NCBI GenBank assembly: GCA_963829355.1
Contig: CAWHHZ010000015.1
Span: forward strand, 1 to 64,000
DNA length: 64,000 nt
Source: CAWHHZ01 sp963829355
Lineage (GTDB): Bacteria; Acidobacteriota; Thermoanaerobaculia; Gp7-AA8; JAHWKK01
Reading direction: 5' to 3'
Shown piece by piece: positions 7,584-16,555 of the stretch. Made by a program: the position numbers and the translations under genes. Within the stretch, counting starts at the first letter, position 1; each line of letters starts with the position of its first letter. A model generated the notes under the pieces. The model had not been told where the DNA came from. It was given only the letters and a program-made list of their open reading frames with translations, and ran no database searches.

Positions 7584-9617
7584 TCACTCGAGCGATTCGA
7601 GCCAGAGGAGGTTACGCCGGGCGAGGTCGAAGTCGGGGCGAAGGGCGACGGCCTGCGTGAACGCGTCGCGAGCTTCCGCGCGAAACCCAAGCAGGGCGAG
7701 CGACCACCCGAGGTTGTTGAGAGCGTCGGCAGATCCCGGATCGAGGTTCAGCGCCTGACGGTAGGCGATCGCAGCCTCCAGATCGTGCCCTGCGGTCGTC
7801 TTCTGCGCACCGAGGTCGAACCAGGAGCGATAGTCGTTTCGGGCAACCGGAAAGGGAGCAGTCCCGGCCGCATACGCCACCGCCGCCACGTCATTCGGAT
7901 CGATCCCGAGCGCTTGTCGAGCCATCGCCTCGAGCTCCGTGCCCTCGCCCCGGGCCGCGGCGAGGTTCATCGCGAGCGAACGCGCCTCGGACGTCCCGGG
8001 TCCCCGAGTCAGAGCGATCCCGAGTTGAGTAACCGCATCGGGACCACGGCCGTTATCCGCGAGCCAGCGTGCATAGTAGTAGTGTCCGTCGAAATCGTCG
8101 TTCAGACGGAGCGCCGCACGAAAGTGTTCCTCGGCGAGCTCCTTCTGGCCCAACGCTCCGTTGACGATCCCGAGGTTGATCTGCAGGGTGGAGTAGGTGG
8201 GAGTGAAGACGAGCGCCCGCTCGAAGTACGACTTCGCAATCGAATACCTGCCCGCGGCCATCTGCGTCAGCCCGTAGTTCATCAGCGCTCTGCCGTTCCC
8301 GGGGCTCTTCTCCGCGGTATCCCGCCAGAGCGACTCCTCGGTGCGCCACGTTTCATTTCGCGCGCGCGTTCCAATCACGTGCATGCCGATGACGAGCACG
8401 ATCGCCACTCCCGCGGCAAGCTCGACTCCTCGCGCTCTCCATGCAGGTCGACCGGGCACGGAGACGCGGATGCGACCGGCAATCCATGACGCGGCGAGCC
8501 ATGCACCATGAACGACCGCGAGTGTCAGGCCAATGTAGGGGAAGAAGATCCGATGCTCGTTCGCGACCTCGGCGAGTGGAAAGAAGCTCGAGGTCGGCAG
8601 CAGCGCAATCGCGAACCAACCGAGGCCGAAGGCGATGGCCCGCCGCTCGCGCACGAGACTCAGGCGGCGGATCACGATCAGCAGCGCGAGCACGAAGACG
8701 AAACCGATGATCGCCCGCGTGTCATACCAGTGCTCGAACGGACGCCAGTCGGTATCGGCGGTGAGGCCGGCGGGGAGGAAGAAGAGACGCACGTAGTGGA
8801 GCCAGACAAATGGCTGCGTGATCGCGTAGTGGAGCTTCGATCCGCCGCCTGACACCCACTCTCGCGCGTTCATCGAGCTGAGGAACCAGAGCAGCGCGAT
8901 GCCGGTCACGAGCGATGGAATGGCACTGCGGAAGGCGCGCACCCATGACCGCGGCTCCTCGGAAAAGAGGAAGACGTACAGCATCAGCAGAGGTGCGAAG
9001 ACGACGACGGGCGCCTTCGCCAGGGCGCCGAAGACGAGCGGCAACAGGTAAAGGTGATAGCGCCGCGCCACGGGAGATCGCTGCACGAGCAGGAACGCCG
9101 CGAGGAGCCCGATGGCGGAGATGAGCTCCGAGCGGCAGGAGATGAAGTTCATCGTCTCCGTGTTGGCGGTGTGCACCGCGAAGAGCGTGGCGGAGGCGAG
9201 CGCGATGAATCCATTCGCAGCGGACGGCGCTGCCAGGTCGAGCAGCCGCCGGTAGAAAGGAATCAGCAGCCCCCACACCGCGAGGAGCAGGGCGATCTGC
9301 GTGACGTGAAACGCCGTTGGATCGAGGCCGCGCCCCGCGGCGTAGTCGATCGCATAGCTGAGTGTGACGAGCGGACGGTAGGTTGCGTTCTGCGGCAGGC
9401 TCGAGAACGTGTGCGCGTCGGTGAAGAAGCGTGGAGCGTTTTCCAGGCTTCGGATGAACATGTTGTTGACGATGACGTGACTGTCGTCAAAGTGGAATTC
9501 GTTTTTCAGCGAGTTCGCGTAGGCGAAGACGATGAGAAGGGCCGAAACCAAGGTGAGAAGCACGACGCTTCCGCGTGATCCTGACGGGGATTCATCTGGC
9601 ATCGTTGGATGTGTCAC
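7584..9617 (-). CDS. TMTC-like multi-spanning protein with C-terminal TPR repeats
   Basis: The 677-residue protein has about ten hydrophobic helices in residues 20-430 and then TPR repeats (about 440-677; for example GRALMNYGLTQMAAGRYSIA and SADALNNLGWSLALLGFRAE). The N-terminal part resembles GT-C glycosyltransferases of the TMTC/PMT type: after helix 1 comes NSLKNEFHFDDSHVIV, whose paired Asp is the usual catalytic loop, then NATYRPLVTLSYAIDY. Such proteins are thought to mannosylate or otherwise glycosylate exported proteins using a lipid-linked sugar. The start is GTG 9617; ATG 9602 is an alternative with AGGTGA upstream. Monocistronic; the donor and acceptor cannot be inferred. Confidence 0.8.
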   Translation of the reverse strand: MTHPTMPDESPSGSRGSVVLLTLVSALLIVFAYANSLKNEFHFDDSHVIVNNMFIRSLENAPRFFTDAHTFSSLPQNATYRPLVTLSYAIDYAAGRGLDPTAFHVTQIALLLAVWGLLIPFYRRLLDLAAPSAANGFIALASATLFAVHTANTETMNFISCRSELISAIGLLAAFLLVQRSPVARRYHLYLLPLVFGALAKAPVVVFAPLLMLYVFLFSEEPRSWVRAFRSAIPSLVTGIALLWFLSSMNAREWVSGGGSKLHYAITQPFVWLHYVRLFFLPAGLTADTDWRPFEHWYDTRAIIGFVFVLALLIVIRRLSLVRERRAIAFGLGWFAIALLPTSSFFPLAEVANEHRIFFPYIGLTLAVVHGAWLAASWIAGRIRVSVPGRPAWRARGVELAAGVAIVLVIGMHVIGTRARNETWRTEESLWRDTAEKSPGNGRALMNYGLTQMAAGRYSIAKSYFERALVFTPTYSTLQINLGIVNGALGQKELAEEHFRAALRLNDDFDGHYYYARWLADNGRGPDAVTQLGIALTRGPGTSEARSLAMNLAAARGEGTELEAMARQALGIDPNDVAAVAYAAGTAPFPVARNDYRSWFDLGAQKTTAGHDLEAAIAYRQALNLDPGSADALNNLGWSLALLGFRAEARDAFTQAVALRPDFDLARRNLLWLESLE

Positions 9618-9647
9618 CTGATCTCATGTCTCAGTACTTCGCCGATT

Positions 9648-9681
9648 GCCGGAAGGCGTCGAGTGATCGATGCCTTCCGGC
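9648..9681. terminator. Hairpin between the collagen-like and TMTC-like genes
   Basis: A perfect 10-bp inverted repeat (GCCGGAAGGC at 9648 and its complement at 9672) lies 21 bases beyond the stop of the collagen-like gene, before the start of the next gene on the same strand. It probably ends the upstream transcript. No T tract is visible. Confidence 0.55.
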
Positions 9682-9701
9682 TTCCATGCGACACCGCGAG
9701 A

Positions 9702-11394
9702 TCAGTCGAGCTTTCGGATGAGGATTGAAGCGTTGACGTTAATCTGTGTTCCGCCGGTGAGGGTCTGGAGCGTCACCGCGGCTGCCGAGCTGTGGTTGGC
9801 GAGCGTGACGACGTCACCCGCGGCAAGGTTTGCCAGGATCTGTCCGTTGTTCTGCTGCGTGCCCGCTCCCGAGCCGTAGACCGCGCCGGCAGACACGGCG
9901 CCGTTGATGAACAGCGCAAATTGATTCGGCTCGACCCCCGACACCGAGAACGATATCTCGTAGATTCCGGAGGTCGTGACCGTGACTGTGGAGGTGCCGG
10001 GGGTATGCGAGATGCCCGACGTCATCACACCGTTAGTGTCGAATGTGATGGGTGCCTCAATGGCGACGACTTGCGGGCCGAGGTTATAGATGTATGCATA
10101 CTCGGCGAGTCCTCCGCCGGTGGCTCCGGTGGCTCCGGTGGCTCCGGTGGGACCAGTCGCTCCAGGGAGTCCAGGGGCGCCAGTCGCGCCCGTGACGCCA
10201 GTCGCGCCCGTTGCTCCGGTCGGACCGGTCGCTCCCGTCGTGCCAGTGGCGCCGATCGGGCCCGTCGCTCCGGTTGGGCCAGTGGCGCCGGTCGCGCCGG
10301 TGGTTCCGGTCGGACCGATCGGACCGGTGGCTCCGTTTGCTCCGGTGGGACCGATAGGACCGTTTGCTCCCGTCGGGCCGGTAGCGCCGTTTGCTCCCGT
10401 CGGCCCGGTTGCGCCGTCAGGTCCGGCGGGACCCCGCGAGCCCCTCGGTCCCGTTGGCCCCTCCGGTCCCGTTGGCCCGACCGCACCCGTCGCATCGATA
10501 TTGATGTTGTTGCCCGATGGTGTGATCGTGACGCCGGAACTGCCCGTCAGCGCTGACCACGCCGCTGAGGCCGTTGAGCGAGATGACGCGCTGCGAGTTC
10601 TCGGCGAGCAGATCGCTCTTGAAGCTCATCTCGAACCCGGTCGAGTCCTGGCTGCCGTTGGCGACGAGCGATCCTGCGAAGATGGCGCGCCCCTGATCGC
10701 TCACGACCGTCGCGTCGATCCGGCCGCCGTCCACCATGATTCCGGGCGCGAGATCGCTCGTGCTCACCAGCATCTGCTCCCAGGGACGCAGCGGGTAGGT
10801 CTTGGTTGCGAGCTCAGCTCCGGCACCGTCGCGCAGACGGACCTCCAGGAGAGTCTGCGCTCCGCTCACCTCCACCACGAAGAAGTTGTAGCGGAAATCG
10901 TCGTTGTTGGTGACTCCCTGGAGTGATCCCAGTTCGTCCTGACCGATCGCAAAGCTCGACGGCACCGCCGCGAAGTAGACACCGTTGGTGTCCGCGAGCA
11001 TGGCTCCGGGCGCCTGACTGTAGATCCGTGCAGAGGCGAGGATCCGCGCCGAGGACCGAACCCTCACTGCGCCGAGGACCCCGACTCTGTTGAAAAGCGT
11101 CTCCGCGAGGTTCTCGTAGGTCTTCGTCTGCCCCGGGCTCAGGGTGTCAGTCACCGTGACCGGATTGGGGTTCGCCTGGCCTGCTTCGAGGAACTGGAAC
11201 TGCACGTCGACGGCTTCGGCGTTAGGGTTCGTCACCCATCCCGTGGTCAGGAACTCCGAGCCCCCTCCGCCGAGGACTCGGCCCGCAGCGGGCAGAATCA
11301 AATCGGTTCCCGAGAAACCCGCGAGCGCGGGGATCGCGAGCAGGACCAGAAACGCAAGTGATGCGGAGAGGATCAAACGTTTGCGCATGTTCAC
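9702..11394 (-). pseudogene. Secreted collagen-like protein with BclA-like C-terminal domain (one frameshift)
   Basis: Three parts read as one gene. The N-terminal part begins with a signal peptide (MRKRLILSASLAFLVLLAI; GTG 11394 or ATG 11388, AAGGAG upstream) and a beta-rich domain of about 250 residues (LPAAGRVLGGGGSEF) that recurs in two other genes here. Then comes a collagen-like tract of roughly 110 residues of Gly-X-Thr/Pro triplets (GATGPTGATG type; about 10110-10490). Last is a C-terminal domain (9702-10080) resembling the BclA/C1q-like trimerisation head. A one-base shift near 10545-10556 separates the first part from the tract: it ends in SLNGLSGVVSA and resumes as LTGSSGVTITPSGNN. 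It may be a sequencing error. Likely a surface filament. Confidence 0.7.
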
Positions 11395-11633
11395 TATGTG
11401 AATCTCCTTGGATCGTGCACGGGACGAGAATAGATGGGAGGAGGCTGGGAAACGACCAGTGTACACGTTCAGGGCAGACGGTCGTAGATTCGGGGTGGAA
11501 CGGGGAACCCGTCCCTTCACGCGCCGGTTCTCTTGTACCGTGGAAAGCTCATCCGCTCGAGGCGACGTTTCTGCTGGGAGAGTCGTATGCTCAATCGATG
11601 AGCACACCCCGCAACCTGACCTCCGGAGCTGGA

Positions 11634-11743
11634 GGGGACAGGTCTTTGGTTGGCGGTGAAGTCTACGAGGGGTAGAGTTTTTTGCCGATTCAGCGAGATT
11701 TTCTACGAGGGGTAGAATCGACCGTCGAACAAAGACCTGTCCC
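11634..11743. repeat. Hairpin repeat family 1, copy C (subfamily II)
   Basis: A 110-base element with outer arms GGGACAGGTCTTTGGT and CAAAGACCTGTCCC and two intact nested TCTACGAGGGGTAGA hairpins. It is almost identical to copy B (7411) and abuts the broken end of an HsdR-like fragment. Confidence 0.78.
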
Positions 11744-11744
11744 T

Positions 11745-11966
11745 TCATTGCCCTTCGGCGGGGAGATGAGAATTCAACCGTTCGAGCGCCGTGCGAAGCC
11801 GCGCCTCCAGCACAGTGTCGCGAAACTCCGCGTCGATACGCTCCGCTCCGCGCTCGCCCGCGGCAATTTCCGGACCGTGCTTGACCTCGTAGCCGAGCGT
11901 CTTCAGCCATTCGAGGGCTGCATCCTCGACTGTCGATTCGGTGAACCGGCTCACGGCGCCTCCCAA
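11745..11966 (-). pseudogene. N-terminal relic of type I restriction subunit HsdR
   Basis: A 73-residue fragment reading FTESTVEDAALEWLKTLGYE, then GPEIAAGERGAE and RLRTALERLNSHLPAE. This is the typical N-terminus of HsdR (type I restriction endonuclease R subunit), normally about 1000 residues long. The reading frame ends a few codons later, with a stop formed at the edge of repeat copy C, and no nuclease or helicase domain follows. It overlaps the downstream end of the DUF4143 ATPase gene by 16 bases. No hsdM or hsdS is present. I infer a relic cut by the repeat or by a deletion that the repeat now borders. Confidence 0.65.
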
Positions 11967-13201
11967 AGGAATCGGATGGGCACCGCGAACAGTCCGTCGC
12001 CGAAGTCGATGGTCGCGGTGCCGTCATAGAGGACGACTCCCGCTCTGAACCGCTTCCCGGCCGCGTCCCGCAGTTTCCGGAGTCCTCGCAGATCGGCACG
12101 CCGCACCGTCGCGGCGGCCTTGACCTCCACTCCTGCGACGGCGGCGTGACCCTGTTCCAGCACGATGTCCACCTCGAACCCATCGCGATCGCGGAAGTGA
12201 TGGAACTCGATCGGCACGGGTCTCCAGCTCGCCTGTTTCCGGAGCTCCTGGAGCACGAACGTTTCCAGCATCGAGCCGAACAGCTTTCGGTCGTCCTCGA
12301 GCCCGTGGGCGTCGGTTCCGACGAGCGCACAGGCCACGCCGGTGTCGCCCATGTGAAGCTTCGGGCTCTTGACGAGCCGGCTCAACCGGTTCGTGTGCCA
12401 GGAAGGCAGCCTTTCGAGAAGAAACACTCGTTCCAGAAGGGTGACGTACTCATGAATCGTCTGCCTCGACAGGTGGAACGGTGCCGAAAGATCCGCGACA
12501 TTGATGAGGCTGGCTGTCTGTCCGGCCGCGAGGGCCAGGAGCTTCGGGAGAGCGTCGAGCGAATGAATGCGGGAGAGGTCGCGGACGTCACGCTGGATCT
12601 GGGTCTCGACGTAGTCGCGATACCAGGCCCGCCGCCGCGCCGCTGCTTTGCGGGCCAGGGCGGCAGGGTAGCCTCCGGCGACGACCCGATGCGCGAGCTC
12701 GCCACCGATCCGATCGGTGATTCCCGTCTTGAAGCCGCCGCGAAAGAGCTGGTCGATGAACCGCGGCTTGTGAGTGCCGATCTCGCACTGCGCCAGAGGA
12801 TGCAGGCGCAGAATGCCCATTCGTCCCGCGAGTGATTCCGCCAGGCTGGGGATGAAGAGCACGTTCGCCGAGCCGGTCAGAAGGAAGCGTCCCGCGGTTC
12901 TCCGGTGATCGATCGCTGCCTTGAGCGAGGGGAACAGTTCAGGTACCCGCTGAACCTCGTCGAGAATCGAGCGCGTCGGCAGGCTGCTCACGAACCCGAT
13001 CGGGTCATTCACGGCGGCCGATCGCACGCCCTCGTCGTCGAACGAGAAATACCGGTAGCCGATCTTCTCGCCCACCTCACGCGCGAGCGTCGTCTTCCCG
13101 CTCTGCCGCGGACCGTGAATCAGAACGGCAGGGGTATCGCGCAGCGCCTCGCGGAGGCGGGGGACGAGGAACCGAGGGAACTTTCTGACAGCACGCGGCA
13201 C
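11951..13201 (-). CDS. ATP-binding protein, AAA_14 / DUF4143 family
   Basis: P-loop ATPase with Walker A GPRQSGKTT, Walker B-like SILDEVQRVPELF and sensor LLTGSAN, followed by a C-terminal DUF4143 domain with a restriction-endonuclease-like core (FEVDIVLEQG and GVEVKAAATV). Family members are about 380-440 residues, are abundant in free-living bacteria, are often laterally transferred and are of uncertain role. The start is unclear: GTG 13201 is chosen because the conserved region begins at PRFLVPRLREAL; a TTG at 13252 extends it by 17 residues. It lies beside restriction-system debris and repeats, consistent with a mobile or defence-like neighbourhood. Confidence 0.85.
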   Translation of the reverse strand: MPRAVRKFPRFLVPRLREALRDTPAVLIHGPRQSGKTTLAREVGEKIGYRYFSFDDEGVRSAAVNDPIGFVSSLPTRSILDEVQRVPELFPSLKAAIDHRRTAGRFLLTGSANVLFIPSLAESLAGRMGILRLHPLAQCEIGTHKPRFIDQLFRGGFKTGITDRIGGELAHRVVAGGYPAALARKAAARRRAWYRDYVETQIQRDVRDLSRIHSLDALPKLLALAAGQTASLINVADLSAPFHLSRQTIHEYVTLLERVFLLERLPSWHTNRLSRLVKSPKLHMGDTGVACALVGTDAHGLEDDRKLFGSMLETFVLQELRKQASWRPVPIEFHHFRDRDGFEVDIVLEQGHAAVAGVEVKAAATVRRADLRGLRKLRDAAGKRFRAGVVLYDGTATIDFGDGLFAVPIRFLWEAP

Positions 13202-13252
13202 GGCCCATGTTAGGGCGGGCCGTCGGCTGAATGCAAGTTTCGATGGCGGCAA

Positions 13253-13522
13253 AACGCTGGAATTCGTCTCGGCAGAATGCCAGAATCAATGTCGGCTGAT
13301 CGCAAGGTTTGTTTCAGGCCAATCGAAACCTTTCCCGGGCGTATCTCTCTTCGTGGCGGTGCCCATTCGCATTTCCTTCAGGCCTTTCGAGATTTGCTTC
13401 TAAATGAACAACTCCTGCGACGTCAGTCACTTGACTTTCGCCCGGGTCACGCAGATCGGATCCGCCCGAAATAGCGCCGTCTGATCCCTGACGTGATCGT
13501 CTTGACTTGGGGTGGGGTAGTG
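13253..13522. other. Non-coding stretch
   Basis: I see no convincing gene, RNA or binding site here. Confidence 0.3.
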
Positions 13523-13633
13523 GGGGACAGGTCTTTGGCCTGCGGTGGGATCTACGAGGGGTAGAGTTTTGAGCTGATTCGGGCTGATTTTCTACGAGTG
13601 GTGGAAACAACCGGAGACCAAAGACCTGTCCCC
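13523..13633. repeat. Hairpin repeat family 1, copy D (subfamily I)
   Basis: Outer arms GGGGACAGGTCTTTGG and CCAAAGACCTGTCCCC (16 bp, perfect) enclose one intact TCTACGAGGGGTAGA stem and a diverged one (TCTACGAGTGGTGGA). The interior matches copy A closely but differs from copies B and C, so the family has two subfamilies. Confidence 0.78.
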
Positions 13634-13787
13634 GGTCACCCCGCAGCATAGTTTCTGGAGAGGGATCCGTCACCTCACCAGTTCTGGATAGCTACCGCGC
13701 CTGGATGGCTGAGCCGTCTCCTTTCGGACCGCTATCGCGATCGGGCCGGATGGCTTCAGCAGGCTTCTGGTAGCTCACGATTTGCCT

Positions 13788-13836
13788 GCCGAGGGCTGGA
13801 GCCCTCGGCGAGTCGGAGCTGGAGCCTCGACCCCCG
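13788..13836. repeat. Palindromic repeat family 2, copy 2
   Basis: GAGGGCTGGAGCCCTC stem followed by the GAGTCGGAGCTGGAG stem and GACCCCC; same design as the copy at 7341. Located just beyond the 3' end of the CocE-type hydrolase gene. Confidence 0.65.
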
Positions 13837-13855
13837 ACCAACACCGCCTCGGTGG

Positions 13856-15745
13856 TCAGTCGTTCAGAACACCGACGATCACTTTGCTGGGATACTGGCT
13901 GGAGTGATGAACGGTGTTCGTCACCGCGACAAAATCCTCGTCGGAAGCCTCGAAGATATTCGGAACGAAGGTCTGCGGATTTCGATCGATGAATGGGAAC
14001 CAGGTGCTCTGGACCTGCACCATGATCCGATGCCCTCGTTTGAACGTGTGAAGCACGTCACGAAGCTCGAACTGAACGTTCGTCACCTCGCCCGGCACGA
14101 ACGGCTCGGGCGTCTCGAAGCTCTCTCGGAATCGTCCACGGATGACTCCCCCGCGGACCAGACGCTGGACGTTTCCCAGATCCTCCTCATCCTGATCACG
14201 GGTCGCGGTGCTGTATCCCGGTTCCCGCGAGGGATAGACATCGATCAGTTTCACGATCCAGTCGGAGTCGGTTCCGGTGGTCGAAACCCAGAGATCTGCG
14301 GTGAGCGGGCCTGCAACGGTGAGATCCTCACCCAGCGGCTCGCTCTCGTAGACGAGCACGTCGGGGCGTCTCGCGGCGAACCGCTGATCCTCGGTCATGT
14401 AGTTTTTCGCCCATCGGCTCGTGTTCTCGCTCGTGTACGGGACCGGCTTGTCCGGATCACTCACGTAACTGTCGGCGCCACCGTCTGTTGATGGCTGCTC
14501 GAACGAGAGATCTCCGTCATTCCTGAGGTAGAGGTCGCGTCGGTCGACCGCCCGCGGCGGCCACTGATCAAACTTCCGCCATCGGTTCGCGCCGGTCTCG
14601 AAGACGTGCGCGTCGCCCTCCGGCGGCGATCCTTTTCCTTTGAGGAACGCTTCGAAGAACGGAAGCTCGATGTTCTCGAGATAGTAGGCGGAGGTAGAGA
14701 AACCGAAATCCGCGTCCCCGAGCGAACGTCCTTCGCTGCGGCTCCACCCCCCGTGCGACCACGGACCCATGACCAGGATGTTGTAGATCTTCGGGTTCAG
14801 ACGCTCGACTGCCCGGTAGGTCTGGAGCGGACCATACAAATCCTCCGTGTCGTACCACCCACCAACCACCATGACCGCAGCCTTGATGTCGTCGAGGTGC
14901 GGCAGAAGATTTCGGCTCTGCCAGAACTCGTCGTAGTTCGGATGCCCCACGATGTCATTCCAGAACGGGACCTCGCCGTGGAGGTATCTCTCGTTGAGGT
15001 TCCTCAGCGAACCGGTCTCGAGAAAAAAACGATAGGCATCATTCGAACCGATGTCGAATCTCTTCTCCGGCCATTCGGTCGTGCGGCCATCTCGCGGCTG
15101 GCCGAAGCTCGAAAAGAATGTGAAGGAGAGCTGAGGGTTGAACGCACCGTTGCGGTGCATGTCATCGAAGAACCAGTCTGCGATCGGTGCCTGCGGGGAA
15201 ACCGCCGCCAGCGCCGGGTGTGAATCGATCATGCCGGCCGAGGCATAGAACCCTGGGTAGGAGACTCCCCACATCCCGACCTTCCCGTTGTTTCGAGGGA
15301 CGTTGCGTACCAGCCAATCAATCGTGTCCCACGTGTCCGTACTCTCGTCGATCTGCTTCGGTCCCTTCTTCTCGACGTGCGGTCGCATGTTGATGAATTT
15401 TCCCTCGGACATGAATTGTCCGCGCACGTCCTGATAGACGAAGATGAATCCTCGTTTCGCGTAACCGTCAGACGGCCCGAGCGACTCCTTGTACTCGTCT
15501 GCCCCATAGGGGCCGGAGCTGTACGGAGTCCTGTTCATCAGAATCGGGTACGTCGTGTCAGGCGAGTCACTCGGAACGTAGACGGCCGTGAACAACTTCA
15601 CTCCGTCCCTCATCGGAATCATGTACTCGAACTTGCTGTAGTGCGACCGGACGTAATCGGCCGTCTCATCGGCCGGGGACGCGACCGCTGGAATCAGAAT
15701 CAATATTGAGATGAGAGCGGACCGTAGTGCGTTGCGAGTGATCAT
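13856..15745 (-). CDS. Secreted CocE/NonD-family alpha/beta hydrolase
   Basis: About 629 residues. The start at 15745 is set by GGAAGG upstream and by a signal peptide (LRSALISILILIPAVASPA). The N-terminal alpha/beta-hydrolase domain has the nucleophile elbow GVSYPG in GMWGVSYPGFYAS, RDGVKLFTAVYVP near the start and FVYQDVRGQF; the C-terminal part is the X-Pro dipeptidyl-peptidase C-terminal beta-sandwich. Family members hydrolyse esters or acyl bonds (cocaine esterase, glutaryl-7-ACA acylase, X-Pro dipeptidases). Here the enzyme is exported, so it probably acts on peptides or esters outside the cytoplasm. It is divergent from the respiratory operon; an upstream extension of the same reading frame to 16549 is not credible. 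Confidence 0.9.
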   Translation of the reverse strand: MITRNALRSALISILILIPAVASPADETADYVRSHYSKFEYMIPMRDGVKLFTAVYVPSDSPDTTYPILMNRTPYSSGPYGADEYKESLGPSDGYAKRGFIFVYQDVRGQFMSEGKFINMRPHVEKKGPKQIDESTDTWDTIDWLVRNVPRNNGKVGMWGVSYPGFYASAGMIDSHPALAAVSPQAPIADWFFDDMHRNGAFNPQLSFTFFSSFGQPRDGRTTEWPEKRFDIGSNDAYRFFLETGSLRNLNERYLHGEVPFWNDIVGHPNYDEFWQSRNLLPHLDDIKAAVMVVGGWYDTEDLYGPLQTYRAVERLNPKIYNILVMGPWSHGGWSRSEGRSLGDADFGFSTSAYYLENIELPFFEAFLKGKGSPPEGDAHVFETGANRWRKFDQWPPRAVDRRDLYLRNDGDLSFEQPSTDGGADSYVSDPDKPVPYTSENTSRWAKNYMTEDQRFAARRPDVLVYESEPLGEDLTVAGPLTADLWVSTTGTDSDWIVKLIDVYPSREPGYSTATRDQDEEDLGNVQRLVRGGVIRGRFRESFETPEPFVPGEVTNVQFELRDVLHTFKRGHRIMVQVQSTWFPFIDRNPQTFVPNIFEASDEDFVAVTNTVHHSSQYPSKVIVGVLND

Positions 15746-15898
15746 CGGCTGACCTTCCTCCCGCTGTGATGAGGCGGGTACGATCGGAAACTGTAACCGA
15801 AAAGCGTTGCGGTTGGACGGCCCGCGTCGGGCTGACGAGCTCACGGCTGCGCCCGACGTGGTGTTCGGCGTTCGTCTTGCACGAACAGGACGCTGTTC

Positions 15899-16555
15899 AT
15901 GGGGCAGATCTACGGACCTCGCGCAGACACCATCCTGCGAGTCACGATCGTGGTGGGTATCGTTGCAGCCGTTGGATCGGTGCCCGCAGCATGGGGAATC
16001 TACCATTCGTCCTGGTTCACCGAGGTCGGCAGGCCGGTCGAGCAACCGGTGCCCTTCAGCCATGAACATCATGTGAACCAGGTCGGCATCGACTGCCGCT
16101 ATTGCCACACCAGCGTCGAGACGAGCGACTTTGCCGGCATTCCCCCGATCAAAACCTGCATGACGTGTCACTCGCAGCTCTGGGACGAAAGCCCGATGCT
16201 CGAGCCGATTCGTGAGAGCTGGCGCACCGGCGTGCCGGTCCAGTGGAACCGCGTCAATGAAGTTCCCGACTTCGTCTTCTTCAACCACAGCATTCATGTG
16301 ACGAAGGGGATCGGCTGCGACGAGTGCCACGGCCGCGTTGATCTGATGCCGCTGACCTCGAAAGAGCAAACGCTGCGGATGCGGTGGTGTCTCGAATGTC
16401 ACACGCATCCCGAGCGGTACGTTCGCCCGCGTTCGGAGGTCTTCAACCTCGCATGGCAGCGCCCCGAGAACCAGGAAGAGCTGGGGCGTGAGCTCGTCGC
16501 GCGCTACCACATCGACACCGAAGGAATGACCGATTGCGTGAGGTGTCACAGGTGA
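15899..16555 (+). CDS. actA: Alternative complex III, pentahaem cytochrome c subunit ActA
   Basis: The 218-residue protein has one N-terminal membrane anchor (about 13-35) and five CXXCH haem c motifs (CRYCH, CMTCH, CDECH, CLECH, CVRCH), the count expected for ActA. It sits on the periplasmic face of alternative complex III and passes electrons from the complex towards ActE or cytochrome oxidase. AGGA lies eight bases before the ATG. It is the first gene of the operon, divergent from the hydrolase gene, and its stop overlaps the proposed actB start (GTGA). Function is from the family; the haem motifs are directly visible. Confidence 0.95.
   Translation: MGQIYGPRADTILRVTIVVGIVAAVGSVPAAWGIYHSSWFTEVGRPVEQPVPFSHEHHVNQVGIDCRYCHTSVETSDFAGIPPIKTCMTCHSQLWDESPMLEPIRESWRTGVPVQWNRVNEVPDFVFFNHSIHVTKGIGCDECHGRVDLMPLTSKEQTLRMRWCLECHTHPERYVRPRSEVFNLAWQRPENQEELGRELVARYHIDTEGMTDCVRCHR

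Noticed and set aside
10090..10926. Plus-strand frame rich in Gly/Val/Ala-Pro repeats
   Set aside because: It is the complement of the collagen-like Gly-X-X tract; the minus frame is continuous with a recognisable C-terminal domain.
13856..16549. Long 897-codon minus frame extending upstream of the CocE-type gene
   Set aside because: The extra N-terminal 268 codons run antisense into actA; a signal peptide and ribosome-binding site place the start at 15745.
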